From positions 2,170,001 to 2,234,000 of the forward strand of contig NZ_CP137079.1 of NCBI RefSeq assembly GCF_033170155.1: a stretch of DNA of 64,000 nucleotides. Reading direction: 5' to 3'. Under the pieces are notes generated by a model that did not search any database, was not told where the DNA came from, and saw only the letters and a list, made by a program, of their open reading frames with translations. Position 1 is the first letter of the stretch; every line of letters starts with the position of its first letter. The position numbers and the translations under genes were made by a program. The DNA comes from Raineyella sp. W15-4. GTDB taxonomy: Bacteria > Actinomycetota > Actinomycetes > Propionibacteriales > Propionibacteriaceae. Shown piece after piece: positions 1 through 9,081 of this stretch.

Positions 1-308
1 AGTTCGTCGGCCAGTCGGGCGTCCTCGGCCTTCGCGGCGGTGATCTTGTCCTGAGTGGCCTGGAGCGCGGCCTGGGCGGTGGCGAGGTCACCCTGGGACG
101 ATTTCAGTGTCGCGATGGCGTCTTCCAGCGCCTTGCTCGATTCCCCGACGGCATCGTCGGCGGAGGAGACCTGGCTGGTCAGCTGCTGCTTGCGGTCGTC
201 GAGCTGATCGGCGGAGGCCGGGATCGCACAGCCCAGCCCCAGGGCGACGGCCAGGCCGGTGGCCGCAAAACGGAGGCCCCATCGGCGGGCCGGTGAAGGC
301 GTGGTCAC
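1..308 (-). CDS. N-terminus of a secreted coiled-coil protein, probable FtsX-associated peptidoglycan hydrolase (cut by window edge)
   Basis: Only the first 102 codons are visible. The GTG start at 308-306 follows a GGAGG about a dozen bases upstream. The protein opens with a basic stretch (residues 8-13), a hydrophobic segment ending in an A-S-A signal-peptidase-like site near residue 33, then a charged Ala/Gln/Lys/Glu-rich coiled coil running to the edge. In actinobacteria the gene directly after ftsX often encodes a secreted coiled-coil M23 or NlpC/P60 hydrolase that FtsEX activates; the coiled coil and position fit, but the catalytic domain lies outside the window, so the class is inferred. 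Confidence 0.6.
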   Translation of the reverse strand, partial: MTTPSPARRWGLRFAATGLAVALGLGCAIPASADQLDDRKQQLTSQVSSADDAVGESSKALEDAIATLKSSQGDLATAQAALQATQDKITAAKAEDARLADE

Positions 309-343
309 TGTCAGTCCCCTGTCCTCCGCACGCGGTGCCCCAT

Positions 344-1252
344 TCACACGCGCAGATACTTGGTGGTTGCGATCAACGTGGGAATGATAGAGAGCAGAAT
401 CGCGACAATGGCAAGTCCCGATACTGCGAAAGCCGTTTCCTGCCATCCGATCCAGGGCAAAGTCTGGATCGAGACTTCAGCTTTTCGGATGATCAGGGAA
501 TAGACCCCGGCCACCAATGTCCCGCCCGCCAGGACTGCCCCGACGAGACCGGCGATCAGTGTTTCCAGGACGAACGGCAAGGTGATGTAGGAGTTGGAGG
601 CACCGACCAGGCGCATGATGCCGATCTCCCGGCGCCGGGCGAAGACGGCCAGCCGAATGGTGTTGCCGATCTGCAGTCCGGCGGCCAGCAGCAACAGGGC
701 GCTGGTCCCGAGGGCGACCCACTGCGCCGTTCGCAGCCACTGGAACAGCGGGTCGAAGATCTCTCGTAGGTCCTGGACGTTCTGCACCCCGGGCATCCCT
801 GCCACCGCGGTCACCACGGTGCGGTACTGCTCGGGATCGACCAGCTTGATCCGGAACGATTCCTGCATCTGGTCCGCGGTCAACGACCCCTTGAGCGGGC
901 TGTTGCGGTAGGAGGCGATGAAATCGTCGTACGCCTGCTGCTTGGTCTCGTGGAAGACCTCTTTGACCTCCGGGTCGGAGCGGAGGGTCTGCTCGATCGT
1001 GGCGACCTGTTGCGGGGTGACGTCCTGGCCGGGCGTGCAGTTGCTGCCGGTGGTGTCCTTGGTGCAGAGGAAGATGGAGATCTCGACCTTGTCGTACCAG
1101 CGACCTTTCATCAGCTGGATCTGCTGGGCGGCGAGCAGGCTGCCCCCGAAGAGGGTCAGCGACACCCACATGGTGACGATGATCGCGACCATCATCGAGG
1201 CGTTGTGGCGGACACCCGAGAAGGTCTCCGACAGGATGTGGCGCAGGCGCAT
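344..1252 (-). CDS. ftsX: Cell division ABC-type protein FtsX
   Basis: 302 aa, the usual FtsX length. A short cytoplasmic N-terminus is followed by TM1 (about residues 20-45), a large extracytoplasmic loop with two cysteines (about 63 and 72), and three more membrane segments in the C-terminal half, ending Y-L-R-V. FtsX couples the FtsE ATPase in the cytoplasm to a septal peptidoglycan hydrolase outside. It lies 11 bp after ftsE, with a GGAGGG ribosome site in the gap, so the pair is co-transcribed. The secreted coiled-coil gene that follows is the probable partner. The loop cysteines could form a disulfide; that is inference. Confidence 0.95.
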   Translation of the reverse strand: MRLRHILSETFSGVRHNASMMVAIIVTMWVSLTLFGGSLLAAQQIQLMKGRWYDKVEISIFLCTKDTTGSNCTPGQDVTPQQVATIEQTLRSDPEVKEVFHETKQQAYDDFIASYRNSPLKGSLTADQMQESFRIKLVDPEQYRTVVTAVAGMPGVQNVQDLREIFDPLFQWLRTAQWVALGTSALLLLAAGLQIGNTIRLAVFARRREIGIMRLVGASNSYITLPFVLETLIAGLVGAVLAGGTLVAGVYSLIIRKAEVSIQTLPWIGWQETAFAVSGLAIVAILLSIIPTLIATTKYLRV

Positions 1253-1263
1253 GGTTTCCCTCC

Positions 1264-1953
1264 TCAGGCCTGGTATCCGTAGGTGCCCTTGCCCTGGTCG
1301 CGGACCAGGTCGCCGTCGTCGAGCTCGATCACCCGCTTGCGCATCTGGTCGACGATGGTGGAGTCGTGGGTGGCCATCACCACGGTCGTCCCGAGCCGGT
1401 TGATCCGGTCGAGGACCTTCATGATCCCGACGCTGGTGGCCGGGTCCAGGTTGCCGGTCGGCTCGTCGGCGATCAGGATGTCGGGCTTGTTGACCACGGC
1501 CCGGGCGATCGCGACGCGCTGCTGCTCCCCGCCGGAGAGCTCGTCGGTGAGCCGGTCCCCCTTGTCGGCGAGGCCGACCATCTCCAGCGACTCGGGGACC
1601 AGTGTCCGGATGTCGCGTCGGGAGTACCCGGTCACCTGCAGGGCGAAGGCGACGTTCTCCCGGACCGTCTTGCCCGGCAGCAGCCGGAAGTCCTGGAAGA
1701 CCGTGCCGATCCGCCGCCGCAGCCGCGGCACCCGCCAGGCCGGCAACCCCGAGGTGTCCCGGCCGTCGACGCAGACCGTTCCCCGGGTCGGGCGCAGCTC
1801 GCGCAGCACCAGCCGGACGAAGGTCGACTTCCCGGAGCCGGACCGGCCGACCAGGAAGACGAACTCGCCGGAGTCGATGTCGAGGGTGATGTTCCGCAGG
1901 GCCGCACGTGTCTGGCCCGGGTACTTCTTGCTGACGTTGTCAAAGCGAATCAT
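1264..1953 (-). CDS. ftsE: Cell division ATP-binding protein FtsE
   Basis: 229 aa from the ATG at 1953; a longer reading to 2040 would add a Pro/Arg-rich extension unlike the family, so it is not used. Walker A spans residues 36-44 (GRSGSGKST), and the ABC signature [14 protein letters not shown] is followed by Walker [13 protein letters not shown]. It powers the FtsEX complex that controls peptidoglycan hydrolysis at the division site. It lies between prfB and ftsX, the standard actinobacterial order. Confidence 0.95.
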   Translation of the reverse strand: MIRFDNVSKKYPGQTRAALRNITLDIDSGEFVFLVGRSGSGKSTFVRLVLRELRPTRGTVCVDGRDTSGLPAWRVPRLRRRIGTVFQDFRLLPGKTVRENVAFALQVTGYSRRDIRTLVPESLEMVGLADKGDRLTDELSGGEQQRVAIARAVVNKPDILIADEPTGNLDPATSVGIMKVLDRINRLGTTVVMATHDSTIVDQMRKRVIELDDGDLVRDQGKGTYGYQA

Positions 1954-2071
1954 TGCATCAGTGGCGGGCCGGGCTGGAGGACAGGGGGAAGGTCGGCCCG
2001 GGCCAGAGTCTAGGCCCACCGCGCCGCTCCTCCCCGGCAACCGTCGCCGCCGGGCGCGTCACGTCCGGGGG

Positions 2072-3190
2072 TCAGGCGGTGAGCTGCTGCTCCTGCTGCT
2101 TGCGCCACCGGATGCCGGCGTCGATGAAGCCGTCGATGTCACCGTCGAAGACCGCGTCGGGGTTGCCGACCTCGTGGTCGGTCCGCAGATCCTTGACCAT
2201 CTGGTAGGGATGCAGGACGTACGACCGCATCTGCGAGCCCCAGGAGTTGCCGCCGTCGCCCTTCAGCGCGTTCAGCTCGGCCTCGCGGTCCTTGCGGGCC
2301 TTCTCCAGCAGCCGGGCCTGCAGCACCCGCAGCGCGGCCGCCTTGTTCTGGATCTGCGACTTCTCGTTCTGGCAGGAGACGACCAGGCCGGTCGGCAGGT
2401 GGGTGATCCGCACCGCGGAGTCGGTGGTGTTGACCGACTGCCCGCCGGGGCCGGAGGAACGGAAGACGTCGACCCGGATGTCCTGTTCGGGGATGTCGAT
2501 GTGGTCGGTCTCCTCCACCACCGGCAGCACCTCGACGCCGGCGAAGGAGGTCTGCCGCCGCCCTTGGTTGTCGAACGGGGAGATCCGCACCAGCCGGTGG
2601 GTGCCCTGCTCGACCGACAGGGTGCCGTACGCGTACGGCGCCCGGACCTGGAAGGTGGCCGACTTGATCCCGGCCTCCTCGGCGTACGAGACGTCGTAGA
2701 CCTCTGTCGGGTAGCCGTGCCGCTCACACCAGCGCAGGTACATCCGGAGCAGCATCTCGGCGAAGTCCGCGGCGTCCACGCCACCGGCCTCCGACCGGAT
2801 CGTCACCCAGGCGTCCCGCTCGTCGTACTCGCCGGACAGCAGCGTCCGCACCTCGAGCGCGTCGAGCGTCGTCCGCAGCGCCTCGGCCTCCTGGCGAGCG
2901 TCGTCGAGCACCGAGGCGTCGTTCTCCTCCACAGCGAGCTCGACCATCACCTGGAGGTCCTCCAGCCGCTGGCGCAGCCCACTGAGCCGCTTCACCTCGG
3001 CCTGCAGCGCCGACAGCCGGGAGGTCACCCGCTGGGCGTTGTCCTGGTCGTCCCACAGGTCGGGGGCGGACACCTGCTTCTCCAGGTCGGCGATCTCGAC
3101 CTTCATGGCAGCCGGATCGGACACCGCCTCGATCTGCCCGAGGGCATGCTCGAGGTCGGCGATGGTCTCGTTGATATCTTCGGCAGCCAC
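2072..3190 (-). CDS. prfB: Peptide chain release factor 2
   Basis: 372 aa from a GTG at 3190. The stop-codon recognition motif SPF is at residues 204-206 and the peptidyl-hydrolysis motif GGQ at 249-251. Release factor 2 ends translation at UGA and UAA. The frame is continuous through the N-terminal 40 codons, with no internal TGA, so the autoregulatory +1 frameshift known from E. coli prfB is absent. No Shine-Dalgarno lies upstream; a TACACT hexamer on the minus strand ends 8 bases before the GTG, which would suit a leaderless transcript. The start abuts one copy of a 37-bp repeat (3191-3227). Confidence 0.95.
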   Translation of the reverse strand: MAAEDINETIADLEHALGQIEAVSDPAAMKVEIADLEKQVSAPDLWDDQDNAQRVTSRLSALQAEVKRLSGLRQRLEDLQVMVELAVEENDASVLDDARQEAEALRTTLDALEVRTLLSGEYDERDAWVTIRSEAGGVDAADFAEMLLRMYLRWCERHGYPTEVYDVSYAEEAGIKSATFQVRAPYAYGTLSVEQGTHRLVRISPFDNQGRRQTSFAGVEVLPVVEETDHIDIPEQDIRVDVFRSSGPGGQSVNTTDSAVRITHLPTGLVVSCQNEKSQIQNKAAALRVLQARLLEKARKDREAELNALKGDGGNSWGSQMRSYVLHPYQMVKDLRTDHEVGNPDAVFDGDIDGFIDAGIRWRKQQEQQLTA

Positions 3191-3227
3191 GAATGTGAAG
3201 TGTATAACGGCGGCACGACGAATGCCC
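3191..3227. repeat. 37-bp repeat, copy 1 (between prfB and cstA)
   Basis: Matches 5942-5978 in the same orientation at 32 of 37 positions, with a shared 17-bp core TAACGGCGGCACGACGA. The copy begins at the base next to the prfB start codon. Function unknown; the two copies bracket cstA and its small partner gene. Confidence 0.75.
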
Positions 3228-3353
3228 CTGTCGGGCCGGGACACCGACGGACGCCCCGGCGGGCGGTGCTCCGGGCGGCCCCGAAGCAGCGGACGGCCGC
3301 CCGCCCCGTCACTAGGCTGACGCCCGCAGACCCGACGAAAGCAGGCGACAACG

Positions 3354-5726
3354 ATGTCGACACCGACGGAGACCAGGCCGGACTACACGACCGAGGAAGA
3401 GTCCTTCATCATCCGGAACAGCAACGGGGTCCCGGTGGGGACCCGTCCGCACCCCCGGTGGACCTGGCAGAAGGTCGTGCTGTGGGTCCTCGTCGCGGTG
3501 GTGGGCGCCGTCGGCTGGACGATGCTCGCCATCGTCCGTGGCGAGCAGGTCAACACCATCTGGTTCGTCGTCGCCGCGGTGGCGACCTACGCCATCGCCT
3601 ACCGGTACTACGCGTTGTACATCGAGAAGAAGATCATGCGGCCGGACGACTCGAACGCCACCCCGGCCGAGCGGATCAACAACGGGAAGGACTTCGACCC
3701 GACGAACCGGGTGGTGCTCTACGGCCACCACTTCGCGGCCATCGCCGGCGCCGGCCCACTGGTCGGCCCCGTCCTCGCCGCCCAGATGGGCTACCTGCCC
3801 GGAACACTGTGGATCATCCTCGGGGTGGTGGTCGCCGGCGCGGTCCAGGACATGCTGGTGCTGTTCTTCTCGATGCGTCGCGGCGGCCGCTCCCTCGGCC
3901 AGATGGCCACCGACGAGATCGGCAAGGTCGGCGGCGCGATCGCCACCGTGGTCGTCTTCGTGATGCTGATGATCGTCCTGGCCGTGCTGGCGATGGTGTG
4001 CGTCAACGCGCTCGCCGACAGCCCGTGGGGTGTCTTCTCGGTGGCCTGCACGATCCCGCTGGCCATCGCCATGGGGTTGTGGCTGCGGTACGTCCAACCC
4101 GGCCGGATCACCACCGTCTCGCTGGTCGGGTTCGCGCTGCTGATCGGCGCGATCGTCTCGGGGCGGTGGATCTCGACCGGCCCGCTGGCCGGCTTCTTCC
4201 ACCTGTCGCCGACGACGCTGGTGGTGTGGATGGTGATCTACGGCTTCTTCGCCGCGGTGTTGCCGGTCTGGGTGTTGCTCACCCCGCGTGACTACCTGTC
4301 GACCTTCATGAAGATCGGCACCATCGTGGTGCTCGCCGTCGGGATCATCATCGTCCGGCCGATCGTCCAGATGCCGGCGGTCACCGAGTTCGCCTCCAAC
4401 ACCAAGGGCCCGGTGTTCGCGGGCACTCTCTTCCCGTTCCTGTTCATCACCATCGCCTGCGGGGCGCTCTCCGGCATGCACGCGATGGTGTCCTCGGGCA
4501 CCAGCCCGAAGATGATCCAGAAGGAGTCCCAGGTCCGGATGATCGGCTACGCCGGCATGCTGATGGAGTCCTTCGTGGCCATCATGGCGCTGGCGGCCGC
4601 GGTCTCCCTCAACCAGGGGGTCTACTTCGCCATGAACACCTCGGCCGCCACGATCAACAACCTGGCCGGCCCGGCAATCGTCGCGACCCCCGGGATCAGC
4701 CGTGAGGACATCGCCGCCGAGGCGATGCGGAACCTGCCGGTCACCGACGCATCCGGTGCTCCGATCGAGGCGCGCTGGGTCTCCCTCGACCCGAGCGGCA
4801 AGGAGGTCACCTACACCGGTGGCGACGCGCTCAGGCAGGTGGCCAAGGACGTCGGCGAGCCGTCGATCGTCTCCCGCACCGGCGGCGCCCCGACCCTGGC
4901 CGTCGGGATCGCCAACATCACCCACCAGTTCGCCGGCGGCAAGACGATGATGGGCTTCTGGTACCACTTCGCCATCATGTTCGAAGCGCTGTTCATCCTG
5001 TCCGCCGTGGACGCCGTCACCCGGGTGGCGCGCTTCCAGCTCTCCGACGCCATCGGCAACCTGGTGCCCCGGTTCCGCGATCCGTCCTGGCGGCCCGGGG
5101 CGTGGCTGTCCACCGCGGTCGTCGTCGCCGCCTGGGGTTCCCTGCTGCTGATGGGGGTCACCGATCCACGGGGCGGCATCCAGACCCTCTATCCGCTGTT
5201 CGGGATCGCCAACCAGTTGATCGCCGCGGTGGCGCTCACCGTGGTGACGGTCATGGTGGTGCGCAAGGGATACCTGAAGTACGTGTGGATCCCCCTGGTC
5301 CCGTTGGCCTTCGACGTGGCGGTCACCTTCACCGCGTCCTGGCAGAAGATCTTCTCCACCGACCCGGCGCTCGGCTACTGGACCCAGTGGAGCAGTGCCC
5401 GGGTCGCCCGCGATGCCGCGCTGGCGGCGGGCCAGGCCGACGCCGCCAAGGTCCAGGGCGAGATCGTCCGCAACACCTTCATCCAAGGGACCCTGTCGAT
5501 CGCCTTCCTGCTGGCGGTGGCCGCGGTGATCGTCTTCGCCGTGCTCCGGGTGGTACGTACGCTGCGGACCGGTGACACCACCACCTCGGAGGACCCGCAC
5601 CAGGAGTCGAACTTCTACGCGCCCAGCGGTCTGGTCGCCGGCCCGCTGGAGAAGAAGCTGGTCACCGAGTACGCGATCGTCGGCGACCCCGACCTGATCC
5701 CGGGACGCAGGCATGGCGGGCACTGA
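3354..5726 (+). CDS. cstA: Carbon starvation protein CstA-type pyruvate/peptide transporter
   Basis: 790 aa with many membrane segments. The CstA core starts after a hydrophilic N-terminus of about 38 residues, with the conserved stretch NGKDFDPT followed by [15 protein letters not shown] and [10 protein letters not shown]. CstA-family proteins take up pyruvate or small peptides when carbon is scarce. The ATG is preceded by GAAAGCAGG. The gene overlaps the following ybdD-like gene by 14 bp, the standard pairing for this family. Substrate cannot be read from sequence. Confidence 0.93.
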   Translation: MSTPTETRPDYTTEEESFIIRNSNGVPVGTRPHPRWTWQKVVLWVLVAVVGAVGWTMLAIVRGEQVNTIWFVVAAVATYAIAYRYYALYIEKKIMRPDDSNATPAERINNGKDFDPTNRVVLYGHHFAAIAGAGPLVGPVLAAQMGYLPGTLWIILGVVVAGAVQDMLVLFFSMRRGGRSLGQMATDEIGKVGGAIATVVVFVMLMIVLAVLAMVCVNALADSPWGVFSVACTIPLAIAMGLWLRYVQPGRITTVSLVGFALLIGAIVSGRWISTGPLAGFFHLSPTTLVVWMVIYGFFAAVLPVWVLLTPRDYLSTFMKIGTIVVLAVGIIIVRPIVQMPAVTEFASNTKGPVFAGTLFPFLFITIACGALSGMHAMVSSGTSPKMIQKESQVRMIGYAGMLMESFVAIMALAAAVSLNQGVYFAMNTSAATINNLAGPAIVATPGISREDIAAEAMRNLPVTDASGAPIEARWVSLDPSGKEVTYTGGDALRQVAKDVGEPSIVSRTGGAPTLAVGIANITHQFAGGKTMMGFWYHFAIMFEALFILSAVDAVTRVARFQLSDAIGNLVPRFRDPSWRPGAWLSTAVVVAAWGSLLLMGVTDPRGGIQTLYPLFGIANQLIAAVALTVVTVMVVRKGYLKYVWIPLVPLAFDVAVTFTASWQKIFSTDPALGYWTQWSSARVARDAALAAGQADAAKVQGEIVRNTFIQGTLSIAFLLAVAAVIVFAVLRVVRTLRTGDTTTSEDPHQESNFYAPSGLVAGPLEKKLVTEYAIVGDPDLIPGRRHGGH

Positions 5727-5934
5727 TCCTGCCCTCGCCCTCACCGCCGTGCTGCGCGAGAAGCTCGCCGCGGCACGGTGGTGGGTGCGCGAGTTCTCCG
5801 GGGAGTCGGCCTACGACAAGTACCTGGAGCGGCACCGGCGCGACCACGGCGACCACCCGCCGATGACCGAGCGGGAGTTCTGGCGGTCCCGGGATCGTTT
5901 CCACGAGCACAACGTGTCGTCCGGGTGCTGCTGA
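5713..5934 (+). CDS. YbdD/DUF466-type small partner of CstA
   Basis: 73 aa with the family pattern: aromatic-rich N-terminus (ARWWVREFSGESAYDKYLER), then H-x-D-H-P-P-M-T-E-R-E-F-W-R-R-D-like helix and a C-terminal Cys-Cys. DUF466 proteins are encoded directly after cstA and are required for or modulate uptake in the studied cases. It overlaps cstA by 14 bp, so translation is probably coupled. Confidence 0.85.
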   Translation: MAGTDPALALTAVLREKLAAARWWVREFSGESAYDKYLERHRRDHGDHPPMTEREFWRSRDRFHEHNVSSGCC

Positions 5935-5941
5935 TGGACCG

Positions 5942-5978
5942 GAACGTGAAGTGCGTAACGGCGGCACGACGATTCCCC
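5942..5978. repeat. 37-bp repeat, copy 2 (after the cstA unit)
   Basis: Second copy of the element at 3191-3227, same orientation, 5 mismatches in 37 bp. It lies 7 bp after the ybdD-like stop codon and 32 bp before the next start codon. Confidence 0.75.
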
Positions 5979-6010
5979 CGGCCGAGCCGGGTGCATGAGA
6001 AACTGACCCC

Positions 6011-6727
6011 ATGACGACTCACATCGTGACCATGGGGGGCGGGGGCTTCTCCACTTCGCCCACCGGTGCAGCAACGAAGCTGGACAAGTACGTGGTGGAC
6101 CTGGCCGGCAAGCCCAATCCGGTGGTCTGCTTCCTGCCGACCGCCTCGGCCGACGACCCGCGCTACATCAACCGGTTCCTGACGGCGTACGGCGCCCTCG
6201 GGATCCGGCCGATCGTGGCCACGCTCTGGCACGACGCCGCACGGTCGGTGTCCCGGCTGGACGAGGCCGACGTGATCGTGGTGGGCGGCGGCCTGACAGT
6301 GAACCTGATCGCCCTGTGGGATGCGCACGGGGTGTCGGCCCGGCTGCGGCGGATCATCGCGTCGGGCCGTGATGTCGTCATCGCCGGCTACGCCGCCGGC
6401 GGCGGGGCGTTCTACGAGGGATCCACCACCGACTCCTTCGGCCCGATCATGGCCTGGAAGGGCGGTCTCGGCGTGCTGCCGGGGTCGTTCTGCTCGCACT
6501 ACCACTCGGAGGGTGAGCGGGCCCCGATCTTCGCCGAGGCGATCGGCGAAGGCACCCTGCCCAGCGGCTACGGCGTCGACGACGGTGCGGCGATCCACTG
6601 GGTCGACGGCAAGCCGAAGGCCTTCCTCGCCGAGGACACCGAGGCCAAGGTCTACCGCGTGGAGGGGACCGAGGAACCGACCTCCTCCGGGGTCTACATC
6701 AACGCCGAGCGGATGCGCGTGCTCTGA
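6011..6727 (+). CDS. Peptidase E (S51)-like protein lacking the catalytic serine
   Basis: 238 aa with the S51 fold signs: GGGGF near the N-terminus, FLPTASADD, V-V-G-G-G-L-T-V-N-L, the element T-T-D-S-F-G-P, and a conserved F-C-S-H-Y histidine region. In active dipeptidase E/cyanophycinase relatives the nucleophile lies in a G-x-S-A-G turn. Here that position reads G-Y-A-A-G (Ala128, codon GCC at 6392-6394), so the serine is missing although flanking conserved residues are kept. It probably does not cleave peptides by the usual route; binding or another chemistry is possible. A single base (T to G in the first codon position) separates Ser TCC from Ala GCC. Confidence 0.8.
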   Translation: MTTHIVTMGGGGFSTSPTGAATKLDKYVVDLAGKPNPVVCFLPTASADDPRYINRFLTAYGALGIRPIVATLWHDAARSVSRLDEADVIVVGGGLTVNLIALWDAHGVSARLRRIIASGRDVVIAGYAAGGGAFYEGSTTDSFGPIMAWKGGLGVLPGSFCSHYHSEGERAPIFAEAIGEGTLPSGYGVDDGAAIHWVDGKPKAFLAEDTEAKVYRVEGTEEPTSSGVYINAERMRVL

Positions 6728-6812
6728 CCCTCCCGGGAAACGACGGACGGCCGGTGGCCGGGGTGACGACGCTCCGCCGCCGGCCGTCCGTCGTCGCCAC
6801 ACGGGTCGCCGG

Positions 6813-7493
6813 TCAGCCGACCAGCCGGAGACCGGCCAGGAACGCCGCCACATCCGCCAGTTCCGCGGCGGAGATCGCGTGGCCGAGCCCGGGGTAACGA
6901 CGGATCGTCGCGGCGGTGTGGGCCTGCGCCCAGGCGACCGTACGGTCGAACGCCGCCGCCGGGATCATCGAGGCGTCCAGCTCCCCGCGCCCGAAGAACA
7001 GCGGCGGGCGACGCGCCGCCAGCCGCTCGTCACCGGCCGATGGCTCCGGGGCCACGAAGCCGGACAGCACCACACCGGCGGCGAACGTGTCCGGGCGGTG
7101 CCGCAACAGCTCGGTGACCATCATCCCGCCCTGGGAGAAGCCGACCGGGACCACCGGCTGGCCGTCGGTCGTGGCGTCGAGCCACGCCAGCAGCCCCGCC
7201 ACGGCCGCCTCCACCGGCCCGCGGGCCGGATGGCCGGGGACGCTGATCGGGAACCAGGCCGCCCCACCCCCGGGAATGTCGTACGGGCCGCGCAGGGACG
7301 CCCAGTCCCAGCCGTCCCCCAGCCGGGTCACGATCCCCGGCAGGTCGTTCTGGTCGGATCCGAAGCCGTGCAGCAGGAGCAGGAGTGGGCGGCCGTCCGG
7401 CCCCTCGGCCCGTGGGGCGACGGCGGTGCGGATCGGCGCGACGGACCCCTGGGCGCTGGCGCTGTTCGGCGAGATGAGGCTCATGGCGTCCAT
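6813..7493 (-). CDS. Alpha/beta hydrolase, phospholipase/carboxylesterase family
   Basis: 226 aa from the ATG at 7493, which has AAGGA eight bases upstream; an in-frame ATG at 7484 is an alternative. The oxyanion strand reads LLLLLHGFGSDQND, the nucleophile elbow is G-F-S-Q-G-G, an Asp region follows F-G-R-G-E-L-D, and the C-terminal His is in G-L-G-H. This is the layout of the YpfH/EstB-like serine esterases. Substrate unknown. The start codon abuts the truncated end of an IS3 relic, so the original promoter may have been replaced. Confidence 0.85.
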   Translation of the reverse strand: MDAMSLISPNSASAQGSVAPIRTAVAPRAEGPDGRPLLLLLHGFGSDQNDLPGIVTRLGDGWDWASLRGPYDIPGGGAAWFPISVPGHPARGPVEAAVAGLLAWLDATTDGQPVVPVGFSQGGMMVTELLRHRPDTFAAGVVLSGFVAPEPSAGDERLAARRPPLFFGRGELDASMIPAAAFDRTVAWAQAHTAATIRRYPGLGHAISAAELADVAAFLAGLRLVG

Positions 7494-7496
7494 TGT

Positions 7497-7945
7497 GGAC
7501 GTCCTTGGGTGGGTCTTCCCGGGCGATTCGCGAACACGCGTCCCGCGTTGAGAAGGGCGATCGAGTGGCCCACGATCCGGGCCGACCGGGTGTTCTTGAT
7601 CGCGCACAGGCAGAGCTTGCCCTCGCCCGTGTGGTGTTCGGTAGTGGCCACCAGCCACAGCCGGTTCGGCTCGGTGGCGCGGAACCGGCGCTGCACGAGG
7701 TCATCGAGCGCCGTCGGCCCGGCGCAGGATCTCGTTCTCCTGCTCCAACTCCCGCGTCCTCTTGCGCAACGCGCGCAACTCCGCGTCTTGAGCGGTCGCG
7801 GCGGCCGTCGTCGATGTCGGCCTGGGCCAGCCAGCGCTGCAACGCCGACTCCGAGACACCGAAATCGCAGGCGAGCTGCTCGGACCGGGGCATCCCAGGC
7901 GCGCACGACGTTGCGGCGGAACTTGTCGGGGTACTTCCTCGGCAT
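7497..7945 (-). pseudogene. IS3-family transposase relic (orfA/orfB fused by deletion)
   Basis: Begins like an IS3 orfA (MPRKYPDKFRRNVVRA). Homology then jumps among three reading frames: a helix-turn-helix part (A-C-D-F-G-V-S-E-S-A-L-Q-R-W) and a leucine-zipper part (LRKRTRELEQENEILRR) are each in a different frame. A deletion then joins it to the integrase core of orfB (VQRRFRATEPNRLW, then EHHTGEGKLCLCAIK). The first catalytic Asp of the DDE core is lost (L-W-L-V-A-T-T where D-I-T is usual) and the C-terminal half is missing. Inactive. Confidence 0.85.
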
Positions 7946-8078
7946 CGGATGATCCTCCATGGACCGGCTCCCACCAGCTCATATCGGGAATCAACCAAAC
8001 CTCCAGCAGTCCCGTTGTCCCCCTTGACCCGCTCCCGACACCCCTGCGGGCCCGAACAAGATTCCATGTCGATCTCCC

Positions 8079-8128
8079 TTGACAAAGTAACTGAGCATAC
8101 TCATAATTGATTACACTCGGGTCGAGTG
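8079..8128 (+). promoter_or_regulatory. Sigma-70-type promoter with a 15-bp palindromic operator
   Basis: TTGACA at 8079-8084, a 17-bp spacer, and CATAAT at 8102-8107 form a near-consensus promoter for the hydrolase/reductase genes that follow. The palindrome CACTCG-GGT-CGAGTG at 8114-8128 covers the expected start point. A smaller dyad, TGAG-CATA-CTCA (8092-8103), overlaps the spacer. The 15-bp operator resembles a dyad beside the TetR gene at 17007-17020. Confidence 0.7.
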
Positions 8129-8180
8129 GGGAAGGAACCCCGCCGCCGGGCCATCGACAGTCGAAGGAGTGGGAGCGGTC

Positions 8181-9047
8181 ATGACAGAGACGCAGCAGGG
8201 AACGGGCAACCGGCCGGCGTGCTTCATCGACGCGCCGACCAGAACGGTGACCGCTGCCGGTGCCACGTTCGTCTACCGCGAGTTCGGCTCCCACGACGGC
8301 GGTGTGCCGCTGGTGGCAATGACACACCTGGGCGCCAACCTGGACAGTTGGGACCCGGAGCTGGTCGATCCGTTCGCGCAGCACCGGCGAGTGATCCTCC
8401 TCGGCTACCGCGGAGTGGGGGCGTCCACCGGGACGGTGCGGGACCAGTTCGAGGACATGGCGGCCGATGTGATCGCCCCGATCCACGCGCTCGGGCTTTC
8501 CCGGGTGGACCTGTTCGGCCTGTCGATGGGTGGCATGGTCGCTCAGGAGATCCTCCGCCAAGCCCCGGACCTGGTGGAGCGCGTGATTCTCGCCGGAACC
8601 GGCCCGCAGGGCGGCCCTGGTCTGACCGCGATGACCGGGGTCACTGTGCGGACGATCCTGCGCGGTCTCGTGACGTTCACGAACCCTACGACCCTGTTGT
8701 TCTTCACCCGCACCCCCGCCGGCCGCCAGGCCGCGAAGACATATCAGGCGCGGCTGAATTTGCGCCGCACCGGTCGAGACAAGCCCGTCACCCCTGGGGT
8801 GTTCCACGCCCAACTGCGCGCGGTGAACCGATGGGGCCATCAAACACCGCCGGCGACGTCATTCAGGGGGCCGATGCTGATCCTGCACGGAGACCGGGAC
8901 CTCATGGTGCCGATCAGCAACGCCGACGCACTCCTGGACCGGTACCCGGACGCGGACGTGCGCGTCTTCGCCGACTCCGGCCACGGCACCGTGTTCCAGA
9001 ACCGTCGCAGCGTCACGGACACCGCCACCCGGTTCCTGCAGCGCTGA
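8181..9047 (+). CDS. Alpha/beta hydrolase
   Basis: 288 aa from the ATG at 8181, with GGGAG five bases upstream; a GTG at 8169 in the same frame is possible. Classic hydrolase layout: cap-free core with the nucleophile elbow G-L-S-M-G-G, then L-H-G-D-R-D for the acid and D-S-G-H-G-T for the histidine. These enzymes include esterases, haloperoxidase-like proteins and C-C hydrolases; the exact substrate is unknown. It is the first gene of a unit with a quinone-reductase-like gene 34 bp downstream. Confidence 0.85.
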   Translation: MTETQQGTGNRPACFIDAPTRTVTAAGATFVYREFGSHDGGVPLVAMTHLGANLDSWDPELVDPFAQHRRVILLGYRGVGASTGTVRDQFEDMAADVIAPIHALGLSRVDLFGLSMGGMVAQEILRQAPDLVERVILAGTGPQGGPGLTAMTGVTVRTILRGLVTFTNPTTLLFFTRTPAGRQAAKTYQARLNLRRTGRDKPVTPGVFHAQLRAVNRWGHQTPPATSFRGPMLILHGDRDLMVPISNADALLDRYPDADVRVFADSGHGTVFQNRRSVTDTATRFLQR

Positions 9048-9081
9048 CCGCGACCACCCAGATTCAAGGAGAAGGAGCACC

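Noticed and set aside
3312-5744. An 810-codon open frame on the minus strand opposite cstA
   Set aside because: Arg/Gly/Asp/His-rich translation with no domain; it is the shadow of a long GC-rich membrane protein gene.
7030-8085. A long minus-strand frame joining hydrolase and transposase sequences as a fusion protein
   Set aside because: The transposase homology jumps between three frames, so it is a relic; the hydrolase has its own start at 7493.
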